Notes: generated from the letters alone by a model not told the origin. 64,000 bases of DNA from Nitrospira sp. (GCA_022843785.1 JALHMZ010000013.1:50488-114487), one strand, 5' to 3'. Shown: positions 36,449 to 44,877, counted from the first letter of the stretch. A program made the numbers and translations.

Positions 36449-36651
36449 CAGGATGCTGAAAAAGTCCGCCAGCGGCGTTCTCGCGTCGCTCAGAGGCTCA
36501 ACGTACCGGAGCGTACGCCTCGCCTCTTCGCTCGCTGCGGCCTTGCCGGACGGCCATTTTGAGCATCCTGCGATTCTGACATCTTCAGAACCATTCGACA
36601 AGATTTCTGCGGTGATTCATGCCCACACGGAGTTTTTCCGCAGCCTGCTAG
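36446..36651. repeat. Palindromic MITE-like element downstream of gpmA
   Basis: The core (36446-36571, 126 bp) begins TAGCAGGATGCTGAAAAAG and ends TTTTGAGCATCCTGC, so its ends are inverted copies with one mismatch. It contains nested inner palindromes around CGTAC...GTACG. A second copy at 59844-59969 has the same length and about five differences. Here an extra 80 bp follows, ending at 36628-36651 in an inverted copy of the first 24 bases with three mismatches, so the full unit may be about 206 bp. No protein is encoded. Confidence 0.8.
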
Positions 36652-36664
36652 AGAGGGCCCCGCG

Positions 36665-37147
36665 CTAGCCCACATCCTCGAGCAGCCTGCCGTATTCCGC
36701 TGCCGGTGCATAGTCGATCATGAGGACCAGTAGCTTGTCCCGGTCTTCAAAGGGGATGATGCCCTGATTCTCGATCTGCGATGCGGCTTCGGCGCTCACC
36801 GCCATGTGGCCCAGGCCTTCGTGATCGACGAGTCGGCTGTACCGGGCGCGCCGCTCGTCCAATTCTGTTTGATAGGAGTCCCAGGGGCCGGGACCGAGTT
36901 GCCCCGATGCCCACCACGCCGTCTTGATCGATTCCAACAGGGTTTCCCGGATCGCATCCTGATACTTCATCGGAATGTGCGCGTCGATGGCGGCCGTAAT
37001 CCAGTACAGATTCAATGAGAGGATTTCTCGCGAAATCGCCTGAGCCGTCGAGGCAGATGCGGTCAGTCCGTATTCGTCAAGCTGCGCGAGGGATGGGGGG
37101 TGCGGCATTGCCTGGAGCAACGCAGCTGCGGCTTGTGCGGGAGTCAT
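36665..37147 (-). CDS. Hypothetical helical protein
   Basis: A 160-residue protein without signal peptide or membrane segment, predicted mostly helical (SREILSLNLYWITAAIDAHI, then YQDAIRETLLESIKTAWWAS). A charged middle (SYQTELDERRARYSRLVDHE) precedes a second helical half. No catalytic signature or family recognised. It converges on gpmA with the MITE-like repeat between, and diverges from the outer-membrane protein gene. Confidence 0.6.
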   Translation of the reverse strand: MTPAQAAAALLQAMPHPPSLAQLDEYGLTASASTAQAISREILSLNLYWITAAIDAHIPMKYQDAIRETLLESIKTAWWASGQLGPGPWDSYQTELDERRARYSRLVDHEGLGHMAVSAEAASQIENQGIIPFEDRDKLLVLMIDYAPAAEYGRLLEDVG

Positions 37148-37270
37148 GATCGATTCACCTCATTCGGTTCGGCTGCGGGGAGGATACTGCACGGTCTATC
37201 CGCTGCTCAAGCGGCTTGTCCGTCTATAGGTGCTGTGTTAGAGTCGGCCCATGTTGAGCGAGGTGTCGTC

Positions 37271-37822
37271 ATGCGCATAGCGGACTGTCGCGGATTTCTC
37301 AGTGTGACCCTTGCGGGATTGCTCTGGCTCGGTACGTTTGTCTCGCCGGCCTTTTCGGAAGAGAACCGCTGGGGGGCTGGGTCTGATCTGGGCTTTACTG
37401 CCGGTACCGTTCACGACACCGTCTTCAATCTTGGGTTCAATGTCGACTATTACCCCGATCGGAATTTTTCGTTCGGTCCGATGATGCAGATTACTCCGAC
37501 GGGAGATCTGTTCCAAATCTCTTTTGCGGGTGTTGCGAAGTATCATCTCCGTTTCAACAACGGCATCAACCTGGTCCCCTTCACCGGCTTCGGCTTGATG
37601 CACGTCGGTCTTGACCGTGGAATCGGGCGGGGGCGTATCGATGAAAGCGACACGAGTTGGTACATCCCGATCGGGCTCTCGCTGGAATATCAGGTCGTCC
37701 ACAATATTGCCCTGGCTTCGACGGTGATTGTGAATCTGCACAATATCGATCTGACGCCCGCGCTCCGCGAGGAAGACAAAACGAGCGTGGCGCTGATGTT
37801 CGGTTTCCGGTGGGGACCGTAG
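37271..37822 (+). CDS. Outer-membrane beta-barrel protein
   Basis: A 183-residue protein with a signal peptide (GFLSVTLAGLLWLGTFVSPA, cleavage after AFS) and a mature part of alternating strands and turns. Strands such as TVFNLGFNVDYYPDRNFSFG and GLSLEYQVVHNIALASTVIV end with the C-terminal pattern SVALMFGFRW, typical of barrels recognised by BamA. Eight strands are plausible, as in OmpX/OmpW-sized proteins. The ATG at 37271 starts the signal peptide; upstream frame is non-coding in style. Pore or binding function unknown. Confidence 0.78.
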   Translation: MRIADCRGFLSVTLAGLLWLGTFVSPAFSEENRWGAGSDLGFTAGTVHDTVFNLGFNVDYYPDRNFSFGPMMQITPTGDLFQISFAGVAKYHLRFNNGINLVPFTGFGLMHVGLDRGIGRGRIDESDTSWYIPIGLSLEYQVVHNIALASTVIVNLHNIDLTPALREEDKTSVALMFGFRWGP

Positions 37823-37888
37823 TTGATGTGGTTCATGGGCATCCCTGCTGCAATCGTGGATCGGCTGTTCCGCTCTTCGTCGCTCGTA

Positions 37889-37967
37889 TCTCGTGAAGCG
37901 TGAAGCGCAGGACAGAAAGAATGTTTCTAGGTCGGCTGTCCTTGTTTTCGAGATACGCTTCACGAGA
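37889..37967. repeat. CGTGAAGCG-type intergenic inverted repeat
   Basis: TCTCGTGAAGCGT (37889-37901) pairs perfectly with ACGCTTCACGAGA (37955-37967). The left arm is followed by a second GAAGCG. The stem lies in the gap between the outer-membrane gene and the converging ATP-grasp gene, a natural place for two-way termination. The same arm sequence builds the repeat at 56011-56091. Confidence 0.65.
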
Positions 37968-38044
37968 AACATCTATTCAGACGATATTGCGAGCAGCTGT
38001 TGCGTGAGGTAGGTAAGGAATAAAGGCTGCAGGTGGCTTCGGGC

Positions 38045-39067
38045 TCACGCCGCTTTGGCAGGACGCCAGCGAAGGCCGACGTTCAGGATCTCCTGCAACA
38101 GCTCCTGGTAGTGGTAGTTCGCCTTTTCCGCTGAGTCGGCGAAATCCTCATCGTGCGCGATCTGCGGATTCGGATTGGCTTCCAGGACATACAGCTGCCC
38201 CTCTGCGTCCATCCGCATGTCAATCCGCGCATACCCGTTCAGACCAAGCGCCCGGTAGATCCGTTTGGCCAAATGTTGGATTTCTTCGGCTTTCCCCGGT
38301 GGGAGGTTCTTGGCTTCCCGTGAGGTGATCCCATATTTTTTCTGGTATGTCCGGCTCCATTTCACCCGTTCGGTTGCAATCCGTCTGGCGTCGTCCGGCA
38401 GTTTGTCCATGATGAGTTCCCAGACCGGGAGCACTTGGAGGTGACTGTTTCCGATCACCCCGACATAGAACTCACGGCCTTCGATGTATCGTTCGATCAG
38501 CGCACCGCTTCCGATGCTGCTGTGAATGAAGGCTACCCGCTCGCTCAGCTTGTCGTCATCTTCGACGATCGAGGCCTGTGAGATTCCCAGGGACGCTTCC
38601 TCGCTCACCGACTTGACGATCAATGGGAACGTCAGCCACTTCGGCCGTCTCACCACGCGTCCTTGCGGCACCTCGATGAATTCCGGATAGGGGATTCGAT
38701 GAAAGGACAGCATCTTCTTGGTGATGGCTTTGTCGCGCGCCAGCATCAGCCCGCGGGGGTTGCAGCCGGTATAGGGCACGCGTAAGAGTTCGAGATAGGA
38801 CACCACATGCTGATCGTAGACGGACACGCCGTCGAATTCTTCCAGCAGGTTGAAGGCAATGTCCGGTTTCCATTCGGCGATGGCCTTGTGAATCACTCCC
38901 AGATCGCTTTTCACCCCGAGCGGCTGCACGTCATGTCCCAGCTTCTTGAGTGTCTTGACGACGTCATACTCAGTCCGCCACTCTGCCGTTTTGGGGTCGC
39001 AACCCGCGGTCTGTTGAGGCGGGACGAGATCTTCATGCATGAGGACGAGCACGCGCAGGCGTTTCAT
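38045..39067 (-). CDS. ATP-grasp ligase, D-alanine-D-alanine ligase-like
   Basis: A 340-residue ATP-grasp protein. The N-terminal domain (LRVLVLMHEDLVPPQQ) and VSYLELLRVPYTGCNPRGL near residue 90 resemble Ddl. The ATP-binding Lys is in LTFPLIVKSVSEEASLGIS near 150, and the Mg-binding end is ARIDMRMDAEGQLYVLEANP, whose Glu and Asn are the usual ligands. Divergence from true Ddl and the gene pairing argue for a dedicated peptide or amino-acid ligase with unknown substrate. The start overlaps the stop of the metallopeptidase gene (ATGA). Confidence 0.82.
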   Translation of the reverse strand: MKRLRVLVLMHEDLVPPQQTAGCDPKTAEWRTEYDVVKTLKKLGHDVQPLGVKSDLGVIHKAIAEWKPDIAFNLLEEFDGVSVYDQHVVSYLELLRVPYTGCNPRGLMLARDKAITKKMLSFHRIPYPEFIEVPQGRVVRRPKWLTFPLIVKSVSEEASLGISQASIVEDDDKLSERVAFIHSSIGSGALIERYIEGREFYVGVIGNSHLQVLPVWELIMDKLPDDARRIATERVKWSRTYQKKYGITSREAKNLPPGKAEEIQHLAKRIYRALGLNGYARIDMRMDAEGQLYVLEANPNPQIAHDEDFADSAEKANYHYQELLQEILNVGLRWRPAKAA

Positions 39068-40125
39068 AGGGCCACCCGATGCCGTCCGCTTCGTAAGAAG
39101 TTCATGGTATGGACGGTCAGCAGAATGGTGAAATCGAGTTTGGCCTGCTCCTCACCCACCGGGACGCGAAGATCCAATTCGCGGCATCGCCGGATCATGT
39201 CCTCAAGCACCTGATTGATGGTGTATTGATATTCGCCGGTCCAACTCGCAACCTTCCGCCGTACTTCCCCCCGAAACCGGTTCAGAAACGTCGCGGCGCT
39301 CGGCTTGCTTGAGTGGCTTGGCAGGTTCGAGAACAGGCGTTTAAGATCGGGATCGTACAATGACTGCCGCTCGACTCCGTAATGCCGGCGCTTGTGCTCA
39401 TAATGTTCGCGCAGGGTTTTTTTCAAGCCGGGGAGCGGATCGAGTTCCTCGTGTGAAGTCACGGGAGGGGGCACTCCCGTCAGCTCTTTCATCAGCTGAT
39501 CGACGTAGGTCAGTTTCTTCAAGACGGGCCAGCCACGATACCGTTCTTCCCACAGTGAGTCCGGTGTGAGCCAGACCGCAAAGGTCTCGGCAAAATCTTC
39601 GTCCGGATGGCTCTGCGCATACCAGAGATCCAGGTGGCGGACGAAACTGCGGCTATAGGGCCGTGGGGTGTAGAACATCGGATACCGCTGAGAGGATTTT
39701 CCGAAGATCTGTTGGCGTGTCTTTCTGCGGCGAATCTTGTAGGCGTTCTCGATTGCATGGCCGGCTTCATGGCGCAGGATGCGCAGACACCATTCCGGGG
39801 TGCCGCCCTCCACCTCCAGCATTTGGCTCAGTTCGAGTTTTGCCAGGCGCGGATGGGCGAGGTAGAACGGCACGGCGATGCCGGGAATGCCATCGGGCGT
39901 AAACCATTCGTTCGAAATCCAGAAGTGCGGGCGAAAGAGCAATCCCCGTTCTTCCAATTCGCGGCTGAGCTCGGCGATCGGCTGTTCGAGAAACCCGCCT
40001 TTGATTTCCAGGTGGAGGTCGCACATCGGAAGATCCAGGAGGGCCTCGTCCGACCAGGCGGCCCAGTGGGGGTCTCCCTGTCCGGTGACCGGTGTCTTGA
40101 GTGCGTCCAACCCTGAGCGCTGCAT
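39064..40125 (-). CDS. Putative zinc metallopeptidase paired with the ATP-grasp ligase
   Basis: A 353-residue protein with a gluzincin-like core. HEAGHAIENAYKIRRR (HExxH) is near residue 119 and DEDFAETFAVWLTPDSLWEE near 175 offers the downstream Glu ligand. GGTPEWCLRILRHEAGHAIE is the helix carrying the zinc site. The C-terminal third is charged and helical. There is no signal peptide, so it should act in the cytoplasm. Its stop overlaps the ATP-grasp start, implying fixed stoichiometry and a shared substrate. Upstream of it lies a 392-bp non-coding interval. Confidence 0.75.
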   Translation of the reverse strand: MQRSGLDALKTPVTGQGDPHWAAWSDEALLDLPMCDLHLEIKGGFLEQPIAELSRELEERGLLFRPHFWISNEWFTPDGIPGIAVPFYLAHPRLAKLELSQMLEVEGGTPEWCLRILRHEAGHAIENAYKIRRRKTRQQIFGKSSQRYPMFYTPRPYSRSFVRHLDLWYAQSHPDEDFAETFAVWLTPDSLWEERYRGWPVLKKLTYVDQLMKELTGVPPPVTSHEELDPLPGLKKTLREHYEHKRRHYGVERQSLYDPDLKRLFSNLPSHSSKPSAATFLNRFRGEVRRKVASWTGEYQYTINQVLEDMIRRCRELDLRVPVGEEQAKLDFTILLTVHTMNFLRSGRHRVAL

Positions 40126-40517
40126 ACGATCGATGTCCAGAATTCGCGTTGTTTTTCCGTGCTCAAGAAACTATAGCACGCAGTTTTCAAGCCGCCGGTA
40201 CGGTGGCGGAGAGAATCCAATGTAGGGGAGAGAAGAACGGGTAGGAGGAGAAAAAATGTTCAGACAGTTCAAGATTGAACTGAAACCGGCGCCCGTCTGG
40301 TCTTCCGCTCACAAAAAGTGTGGCAGTCGTGCCACTTTTCTGCCCGATCTTCGCCCGCACGGCCTATTCCGGGACTCTGCCGCGAAAGATGTGGCCAGTG
40401 CAGACAACGAGAATCGAGCGCGACTGTTGTTTGTATGAACCGTTCTGCAGGGTCTCATGTCGACAGGACATCGCCGGGGCAGGTACAATCCTGCCGAATT
40501 CAATTTGGGCAATCCAG
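40126..40517. other. Intergenic region with palindromes upstream of ttcA
   Basis: This 392-bp gap separates the divergent metallopeptidase and ttcA genes. An 18-bp palindrome CAGTTCAAGATTGAACTG lies at 40265-40282 (8-bp arms, 2-bp centre). A hairpin AAAAGTG-TGGCA/TGCCACTTTT with a 2-base bulge lies at 40314-40339. A 60-codon frame (40256-40438) starts eight bases after a strong AGGAGG but encodes nothing recognisable and contains both palindromes, so I do not call it a gene with confidence. Confidence 0.5.
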
Positions 40518-41369
40518 ATGAAGCTTCCACATAAACTGGACGAGGAAACGGACAAACTCCAGACTCGCCTCTGCCGGCTGGTGGGTCAGGCCATCAGCGA
40601 CTATCATCTCATCGAGGACGGGGACAAGGTTATGGTGTGCCTGTCCGGCGGCAAGGACAGTTACGGTCTGCTCGATATCCTGCTCGTGCTGCAACGCCGC
40701 GCGCCGGTGCGATTCGACCTGGTGGCCGTCAATCTCGATCAGAAGCAACCGGGCTTCCCGGCTCATGTCCTGCCGGACTATCTGACCGGCAGGGGAGTCC
40801 CGTTCCACATTGAAACACGCGATACCTATTCGATTGTGAAACGGCTCATCCCTGAGGGGAAGACGACCTGCTCACTCTGCTCGCGTCTTCGCCGGGGGCA
40901 TCTGTATCGAATTGCCAGTGAGCTGGGCGCTACCAAGATCGCGTTGGGCCATCACCGCGATGATATCGCGGAAACCCTGTTCCTGAATCTGTTCTATACC
41001 GGGAAGCTCAAAGCCATTCCGCCGAAGCTGCGTTCCAAGGACGGGCGTCACCTTGTCATCCGGCCGCTGGCATTGGTGAAGGAAGTCGATCTGGAACGAT
41101 ATGCCGAACTGCGTGCGTTCCCCATCATTCCCTGCGACCTCTGCGGATCTCAGGAGAATCTGAAGCGGAAAAAGATCAAAGCATTTCTGCGCGAGTGGGA
41201 GCAGGGATCACCAGGGAGTTCTGACAGCATCGCCGCCGCCCTCACCAATATCGCGCCGGCGCTGCTGATGGACTCGCGCCTCTTTGACTTCAAATCCCTG
41301 CAGACAACGGCGGCAGGGCAGCCTGAGGGCGATGCGTGGTTGGACGAAGAGCCGGCCGCCAGCTATTGA
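40518..41369 (+). CDS. ttcA: tRNA 2-thiocytidine biosynthesis protein TtcA
   Basis: A 283-residue PP-loop ATPase that thiolates C32 of certain tRNAs. The PP-loop [18 protein letters not shown] is near residue 40. The iron-sulfur Cys pair is in [15 protein letters not shown] near residue 118, with a third Cys region in [19 protein letters not shown] near 210. [19 protein letters not shown] near 145 is also diagnostic. The ATG at 40518 gives the usual family length; the frame upstream is open but non-coding in style. Confidence 0.93.
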   Translation: MKLPHKLDEETDKLQTRLCRLVGQAISDYHLIEDGDKVMVCLSGGKDSYGLLDILLVLQRRAPVRFDLVAVNLDQKQPGFPAHVLPDYLTGRGVPFHIETRDTYSIVKRLIPEGKTTCSLCSRLRRGHLYRIASELGATKIALGHHRDDIAETLFLNLFYTGKLKAIPPKLRSKDGRHLVIRPLALVKEVDLERYAELRAFPIIPCDLCGSQENLKRKKIKAFLREWEQGSPGSSDSIAAALTNIAPALLMDSRLFDFKSLQTTAAGQPEGDAWLDEEPAASY

Positions 41370-41457
41370 GTCCAGGTGTACATCGTGTCCCACCCAACAC
41401 AGGCGCCCATCCACAGTAACCGGCAGAATGGTTGCCGACATCGCTTCGCAGAGGGTG

Positions 41458-41856
41458 TCAGCGGGACTGCAGGCCCGGGATCGCATAGAAGGATTGGTAC
41501 CAGGCGAGCCCTGCGGCGGTGCCGGAGATCATGAAATTGATCGCCAGCTGCGGGGAGGCGGTCATCGGCCCCGATGGATTCTCGATGTCGAAGGTGTAGA
41601 GCGGGGTCAGCACCGAGATCATCAGTGCGGTGATGTTGAGCGTGCTCTCGGCCAGCGTCACCGGTGCTGACCAGGCGGGGAACAGTCGAATCACCAGGCC
41701 GAACAGCAGGCAGGCCAGGTAGTAGGTCATCCGGAGTGTGGGATAGGCCGCGAATCCCACCGCGCGCACATTGGCGCCGGCCAGCCAGTCGATCAACAGA
41801 AAAATGACCGACGCAAAGTAGTAATACTGCGGCCACTGAAGCGGGCGGAATCTCAT
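41458..41856 (-). CDS. Small polytopic membrane protein
   Basis: A 132-residue hydrophobic protein with about four membrane segments: YYYFASVIFLLIDWLAGANV, TYYLACLLFGLVIRLFPAW, LNITALMISVLTPLYTF and INFMISGTAAGLAWYQSFY. No charged or catalytic motif stands out. It converges on ttcA with an 88-bp gap and stands alone on its strand. No family recognised. Confidence 0.6.
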   Translation of the reverse strand: MRFRPLQWPQYYYFASVIFLLIDWLAGANVRAVGFAAYPTLRMTYYLACLLFGLVIRLFPAWSAPVTLAESTLNITALMISVLTPLYTFDIENPSGPMTASPQLAINFMISGTAAGLAWYQSFYAIPGLQSR

Positions 41857-42175
41857 CTCCTGATCGAATCAGAAAACCCATCGCACGTCTATGTCTTCTC
41901 CCTTTTCAGCCTCGTGAGCGATCATCCCCTGTGAGCGGTCGGACAGTCATAAAGACTGTCCAGCGATATGGGGACAGGGTGATGTCGTAGACTGGAAGGG
42001 CAGAAAACACTCGGCTTTTAACTTCCAGATCTTCAGTCTAGTTTCTGGTTTCATATTATCTTTCAACAGCATACAGCCCTCTCTAGCGCGAACGTGTTAA
42101 CCCGAATGGGGAATGGGCAAGCACCGATCGGCACCCTACACTTGCCACAGGGATTGCATAACGACGGAGGGTCTG
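41857..42175. other. Non-coding interval with a perfect hairpin
   Basis: No gene was found in this 319-bp gap. A perfect 8-bp stem GGACAGTC-ATAAA-GACTGTCC lies at 41941-41961, without a T-tract. GGGACAGGG follows near 41980, a word also used in the repeat at 24573. The right part should carry the promoters of the PilZ gene and the left part that of the membrane protein gene. Confidence 0.5.
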
Positions 42176-42649
42176 ATGGCTATTTCTCGAGCGAAGCGAT
42201 GGAAGGTCCAATATCCGGTTCAAGTAGTCACTGACGGTCTGTTTGTTGAAGGGCGGACGCTGGACATCTCACTCCAGGGTTTACGCGTCGCCACGGAAAG
42301 CACGATCAGACAAGGGGCCTGTGTCGTTGTTCGGGTCCTGGTGACGGATGGAGAATACCCAGTCGACTGTGCGCTGTATACCGTCCGATGGATCGACCAG
42401 GGAAGGATCGGTCTGGAAGCGAGTGAGATCTCAGCGACGGAACAAAGGCGTCTCCAGGATCGGCTTGCCTCTCTGGAGCACCATCAGGAACCGGACGTGG
42501 AGTCCACGATTCCCTGTATGACAACCGAGCAACCGATTACGAGCATCACTGGCACTATGGCGGTACTATGGCACCTATTCTTTCCTCGCCGTCATGGGAT
42601 CAGCACTTCTCACGATAGCCTCCACTCTCTCCAGGGGTCAAAGCAATAA
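42176..42649 (+). CDS. PilZ-domain protein
   Basis: A 157-residue protein. SRAKRWKVQYPVQVV near the start gives an RxxR-like c-di-GMP motif (RAKR), and GRTLDISLQGLRVATES near residue 30 gives the DxSxxG motif, followed by beta-strands ending RIGLEASEIS. The C-terminal 50 residues are Ser/Thr-rich and not conserved. It is a candidate cyclic di-GMP receptor. The start is fixed by GGAGG five bases before the ATG at 42176. Confidence 0.8.
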   Translation: MAISRAKRWKVQYPVQVVTDGLFVEGRTLDISLQGLRVATESTIRQGACVVVRVLVTDGEYPVDCALYTVRWIDQGRIGLEASEISATEQRRLQDRLASLEHHQEPDVESTIPCMTTEQPITSITGTMAVLWHLFFPRRHGISTSHDSLHSLQGSKQ

Positions 42650-42914
42650 CAATAGTCTCCGCTCTCAGCGCCCCCGATGCGAAAGGGTTTCTGGTGTCTG
42701 TGGGAGCATAGAGCGTGAAAAAGAACGTCCAGCTAGCGGGCTGTCCATACAGAGAGGCTCACCCCACGGTTGAGAAACTATTGGATTAGCACATGTACCG
42801 AATACTGGATGAGTGACCAAACTTTCCTTATGCAGCTCCAAGTCGGGTGATTTCCTTTAATAAAACGGGTATTCTTCGATCCTCTGTTTTCGCGCCTGTG
42901 GGAGTCGATCGGCA

Positions 42915-43604
42915 ATGCCCCAACCTGAAGCCTTCTCCCGCATCCTCATCGACAAAGCATTAGAGTTCAGCGGATGGGATTTGCTGAAGCCCCAGCAAAT
43001 CCAATTTGAGCTACACGCGGGGAACGGGCGGGCGGACTACTTGCTCAAAGATAGTCTCGGTCGGGTGCTCTGTGTGCTTGAAGCGAAGCGTGAAGGCCTT
43101 GATCCGTACGACGCGAAAGAACAAGCTCGTGGATACGCTGAAAAACTCAACGCTCCGTTTATCATCCTATCCAATGGCCGCGAACACTGGTTTTGGAACT
43201 ATGAGCGGGGGGACCAGCGCGATGCCTACCGCATCGAACGCCTGCCTTCGAGAGAAGATCTCGAACGGGTCCGGCTCAAGAATCTTCAGCCGCCGCGTTC
43301 ACTTTCAAGTGAAGCCATCACACCAGAATATCTCCGTCAGCTCAAGCACGACCTCACGCTGAGGCGCTATCAGATTCGGGCGCTGGATGAGGTCGCACGG
43401 CTGTTCGATGTTCAAGGGCTGCGAAAGTTTCTCCTTGAAATGGCTACCGGTACGGGGAAGACACTGCTCTGTGCCGGCCTCATTCGCCGCTTCTTACTGA
43501 GTCGCAATGCCGAGCGTGTGTTGTTCATTGTGGACCGCATTGAGCTTGCAAAGCAGACCATCGAAGACTTTGCCGTGTACCAGTGGCCATCAACCAAGAC
43601 ATGA
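42915..43604 (+). pseudogene. hsdR: Type I restriction subunit HsdR, N-terminal fragment
   Basis: The first 220 or so residues match the start of a type I restriction endonuclease R subunit. The PD-(D/E)xK nuclease core appears as GNGRADYLLKDSLG and VLCVLEAKREG, with DYLL and EAK supplying the acidic residues and Lys. Walker A of the translocase is LLEMATGTGKTLLCAGL near residue 178. After ELAKQTIEDFAVY the frame runs into hsdS-like DNA and stops at 43604. A normal HsdR is about 800-1100 residues, so most of the motor is gone and restriction should be lost. Confidence 0.85.
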
Positions 43605-43897
43605 AGGCACTATTGCCGAAGCAATCCATTGATCCGGAGTTTTTGCGTTGGTCACTTCAGTCTCAGTATTCACACTTGCTGAGCCAAGTTTCAACCGCAG
43701 GCCACGGAACAAAGAAATTAGACAGCGATAGATTGAGAGAGGTGCCAATTCCTGTTCCGTCGCTTCCCATGCAAAAGGAATTCGCCGCCCGCGTATCCGA
43801 AATCCGCGCGATGCAAGCCGAGCAAGCAACCTCCCGCCGCCGCTTGGATGATCTGTTTCAGTCCATGCTTCATGGTGCCTTTCAAGGTGACTTGTGA
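43583..43897 (+). pseudogene. hsdS: Type I specificity subunit HsdS, C-terminal fragment
   Basis: The frame from 43583 matches the end of a type I specificity subunit: AINQDMKALLPKQSIDPEFL, then QVSTAGHGTKKLDSDRLREV, the typical IPVPSLPMQKEFAARV and a helical tail ending DLFQSMLHGAFQGDL. This is the second half of a target recognition domain and the following conserved coil. It is fused directly to the hsdR head, with hsdM and the rest of hsdS absent. Its stop overlaps the next gene's GTG, so that gene kept its place through the deletion. Confidence 0.85.
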
Positions 43898-44220
43898 CAC
43901 AGCTGCCTTGTCCTTATCTTAATGCTGCCGTGGAATTGACGGATGAGCGCGAGGCTCATATCAGAGCGAAGCACCCGGAACTCTTGCCCCAGCACCGTGA
44001 TCATCTAATCCGCACCCTGGCTGATCCCGATGACGTTCGGAGAGATACCCGGTTCCCCAATAGCCTCTTGTTTTCCCACTGGTTTCCTGATGTGAAAGGC
44101 GGTAAGTTTGTTGTCGTCGTGGTGGTCGCTGATCCCTCTCCCACAGACCGCTACTGGATTGTGACGGCGTACGTGGCTCGGCAACTTTCAGGAGGAACTG
44201 TGACATGGACACGTCCTTGA
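43894..44220 (+). CDS. BECR-fold (PBECR-type) nuclease-like protein
   Basis: A 108-residue protein with LTDEREAHIRAKHPELLPQH near residue 15, LADPDDVRRDTRFPNSLLFS in the middle and GGKFVVVVVVADPSPTDRYW near 70. This pattern of a conserved His in a helix followed by paired strands recalls the PBECR nuclease group (Barnase/EndoU/ColicinE5/RelE-like). It overlaps the DUF2283 gene by 16 bp, a pairing seen in many genomes and suggestive of a toxin-antitoxin unit. The GTG start at 43894 overlaps the hsdS fragment's stop. Toxicity is not shown. Confidence 0.6.
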   Translation: MTQLPCPYLNAAVELTDEREAHIRAKHPELLPQHRDHLIRTLADPDDVRRDTRFPNSLLFSHWFPDVKGGKFVVVVVVADPSPTDRYWIVTAYVARQLSGGTVTWTRP

Positions 44221-44444
44221 CGGTTGAATACGATAAGGCCGGCGATATTCTCTACCTGGGGAAAACCAAACCCTATCCTGAGCAGGACTCTGAGGAACTC
44301 GATTACGGGGTCGTGGCCAGGCTCAATCCGCAGACGCACGATCTTGAGAATCTTGAGATCCTCTTTTTCTCTTCCCGTGTCGCCAAAGGAGAGACGGTTC
44401 ACTTGCCCGTGACGGCTGAGTTTCATCTGCCCAAAGCCGGCTAA
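44205..44444 (+). CDS. DUF2283 family protein
   Basis: A 79-residue protein with the DUF2283 pattern: LTVEYDKAGDILYLGKTKP at the start, the acidic SEELDYGVVARLNPQT in the middle and LEILFFSSRVAK after it. These small beta-rich proteins often follow a nuclease-like gene and are candidate antitoxins. A strong GGAGGAACTGTGAC precedes the ATG, inside the upstream gene, which would support high expression of this partner. Confidence 0.75.
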   Translation: MDTSLTVEYDKAGDILYLGKTKPYPEQDSEELDYGVVARLNPQTHDLENLEILFFSSRVAKGETVHLPVTAEFHLPKAG

Positions 44445-44678
44445 GGTCTTTCTGCGGTAGCTACGCATTTCTTCCCCAGAGACTGATCGAGGAAGAAGAC
44501 AGGCTCGTCAGGCCGCTTCGACGGAGAGTTCGCACCTGATGGCTTCTTCGATTTCGAGCCGCCGCCGTCCATGTGGCCTTGTCTTTATTGCCGGTCAAGT
44601 GGCGCGTGGCGGCTCAGAAAGCAGAGTGCGCTCGGGAGAGAATCGCTGGTAAGTTGTTGAAAGAGAAAAAGAAGAGGG

Positions 44679-44691
44679 TTGGTTGCGGGGA
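44679..44691. repeat. Candidate attL, copy of the tRNA-fMet 3' end
   Basis: TTGGTTGCGGGGA matches exactly, in the same orientation, the sequence at the 3' end of tRNA-fMet (54847-54859), including the complement of the CCA end. Its position, just before the first phage-like gene and after the DUF2283 gene, is where a left attachment site is expected. The match is short and could extend imperfectly. Confidence 0.55.
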
Positions 44692-44877
44692 ATAGATACC
44701 CCCATTATTTAACCCCGCCGATCCGCATTCCGCTGAAGTGAGGAACGCAGCTCTGGGAAAGGCGATTATCCGTTCGACGCGGACATTTCCATCAGCTGGC
44801 CAGACAACTGCCATCCCATTATCGACAGCGCAGGCTACGTAGGTGAATTCCGTTGATTTCACCCCGGCGACGCTAGT

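Noticed and set aside
36446..36668. Short frames inside the repeats at 36453 and 59851 with the same N-terminal sequence
   Set aside because: They are translations of a palindromic non-coding repeat and differ after the repeat ends.
38045..39067. Annotation as D-alanine-D-alanine ligase (ddl)
   Set aside because: Sequence is divergent and paired with a metallopeptidase rather than mur genes; substrate left open.
40256..40438. Sixty-codon frame with excellent Shine-Dalgarno upstream of ttcA
   Set aside because: Content looks non-protein and is dominated by palindromes; described as a regulatory candidate instead.
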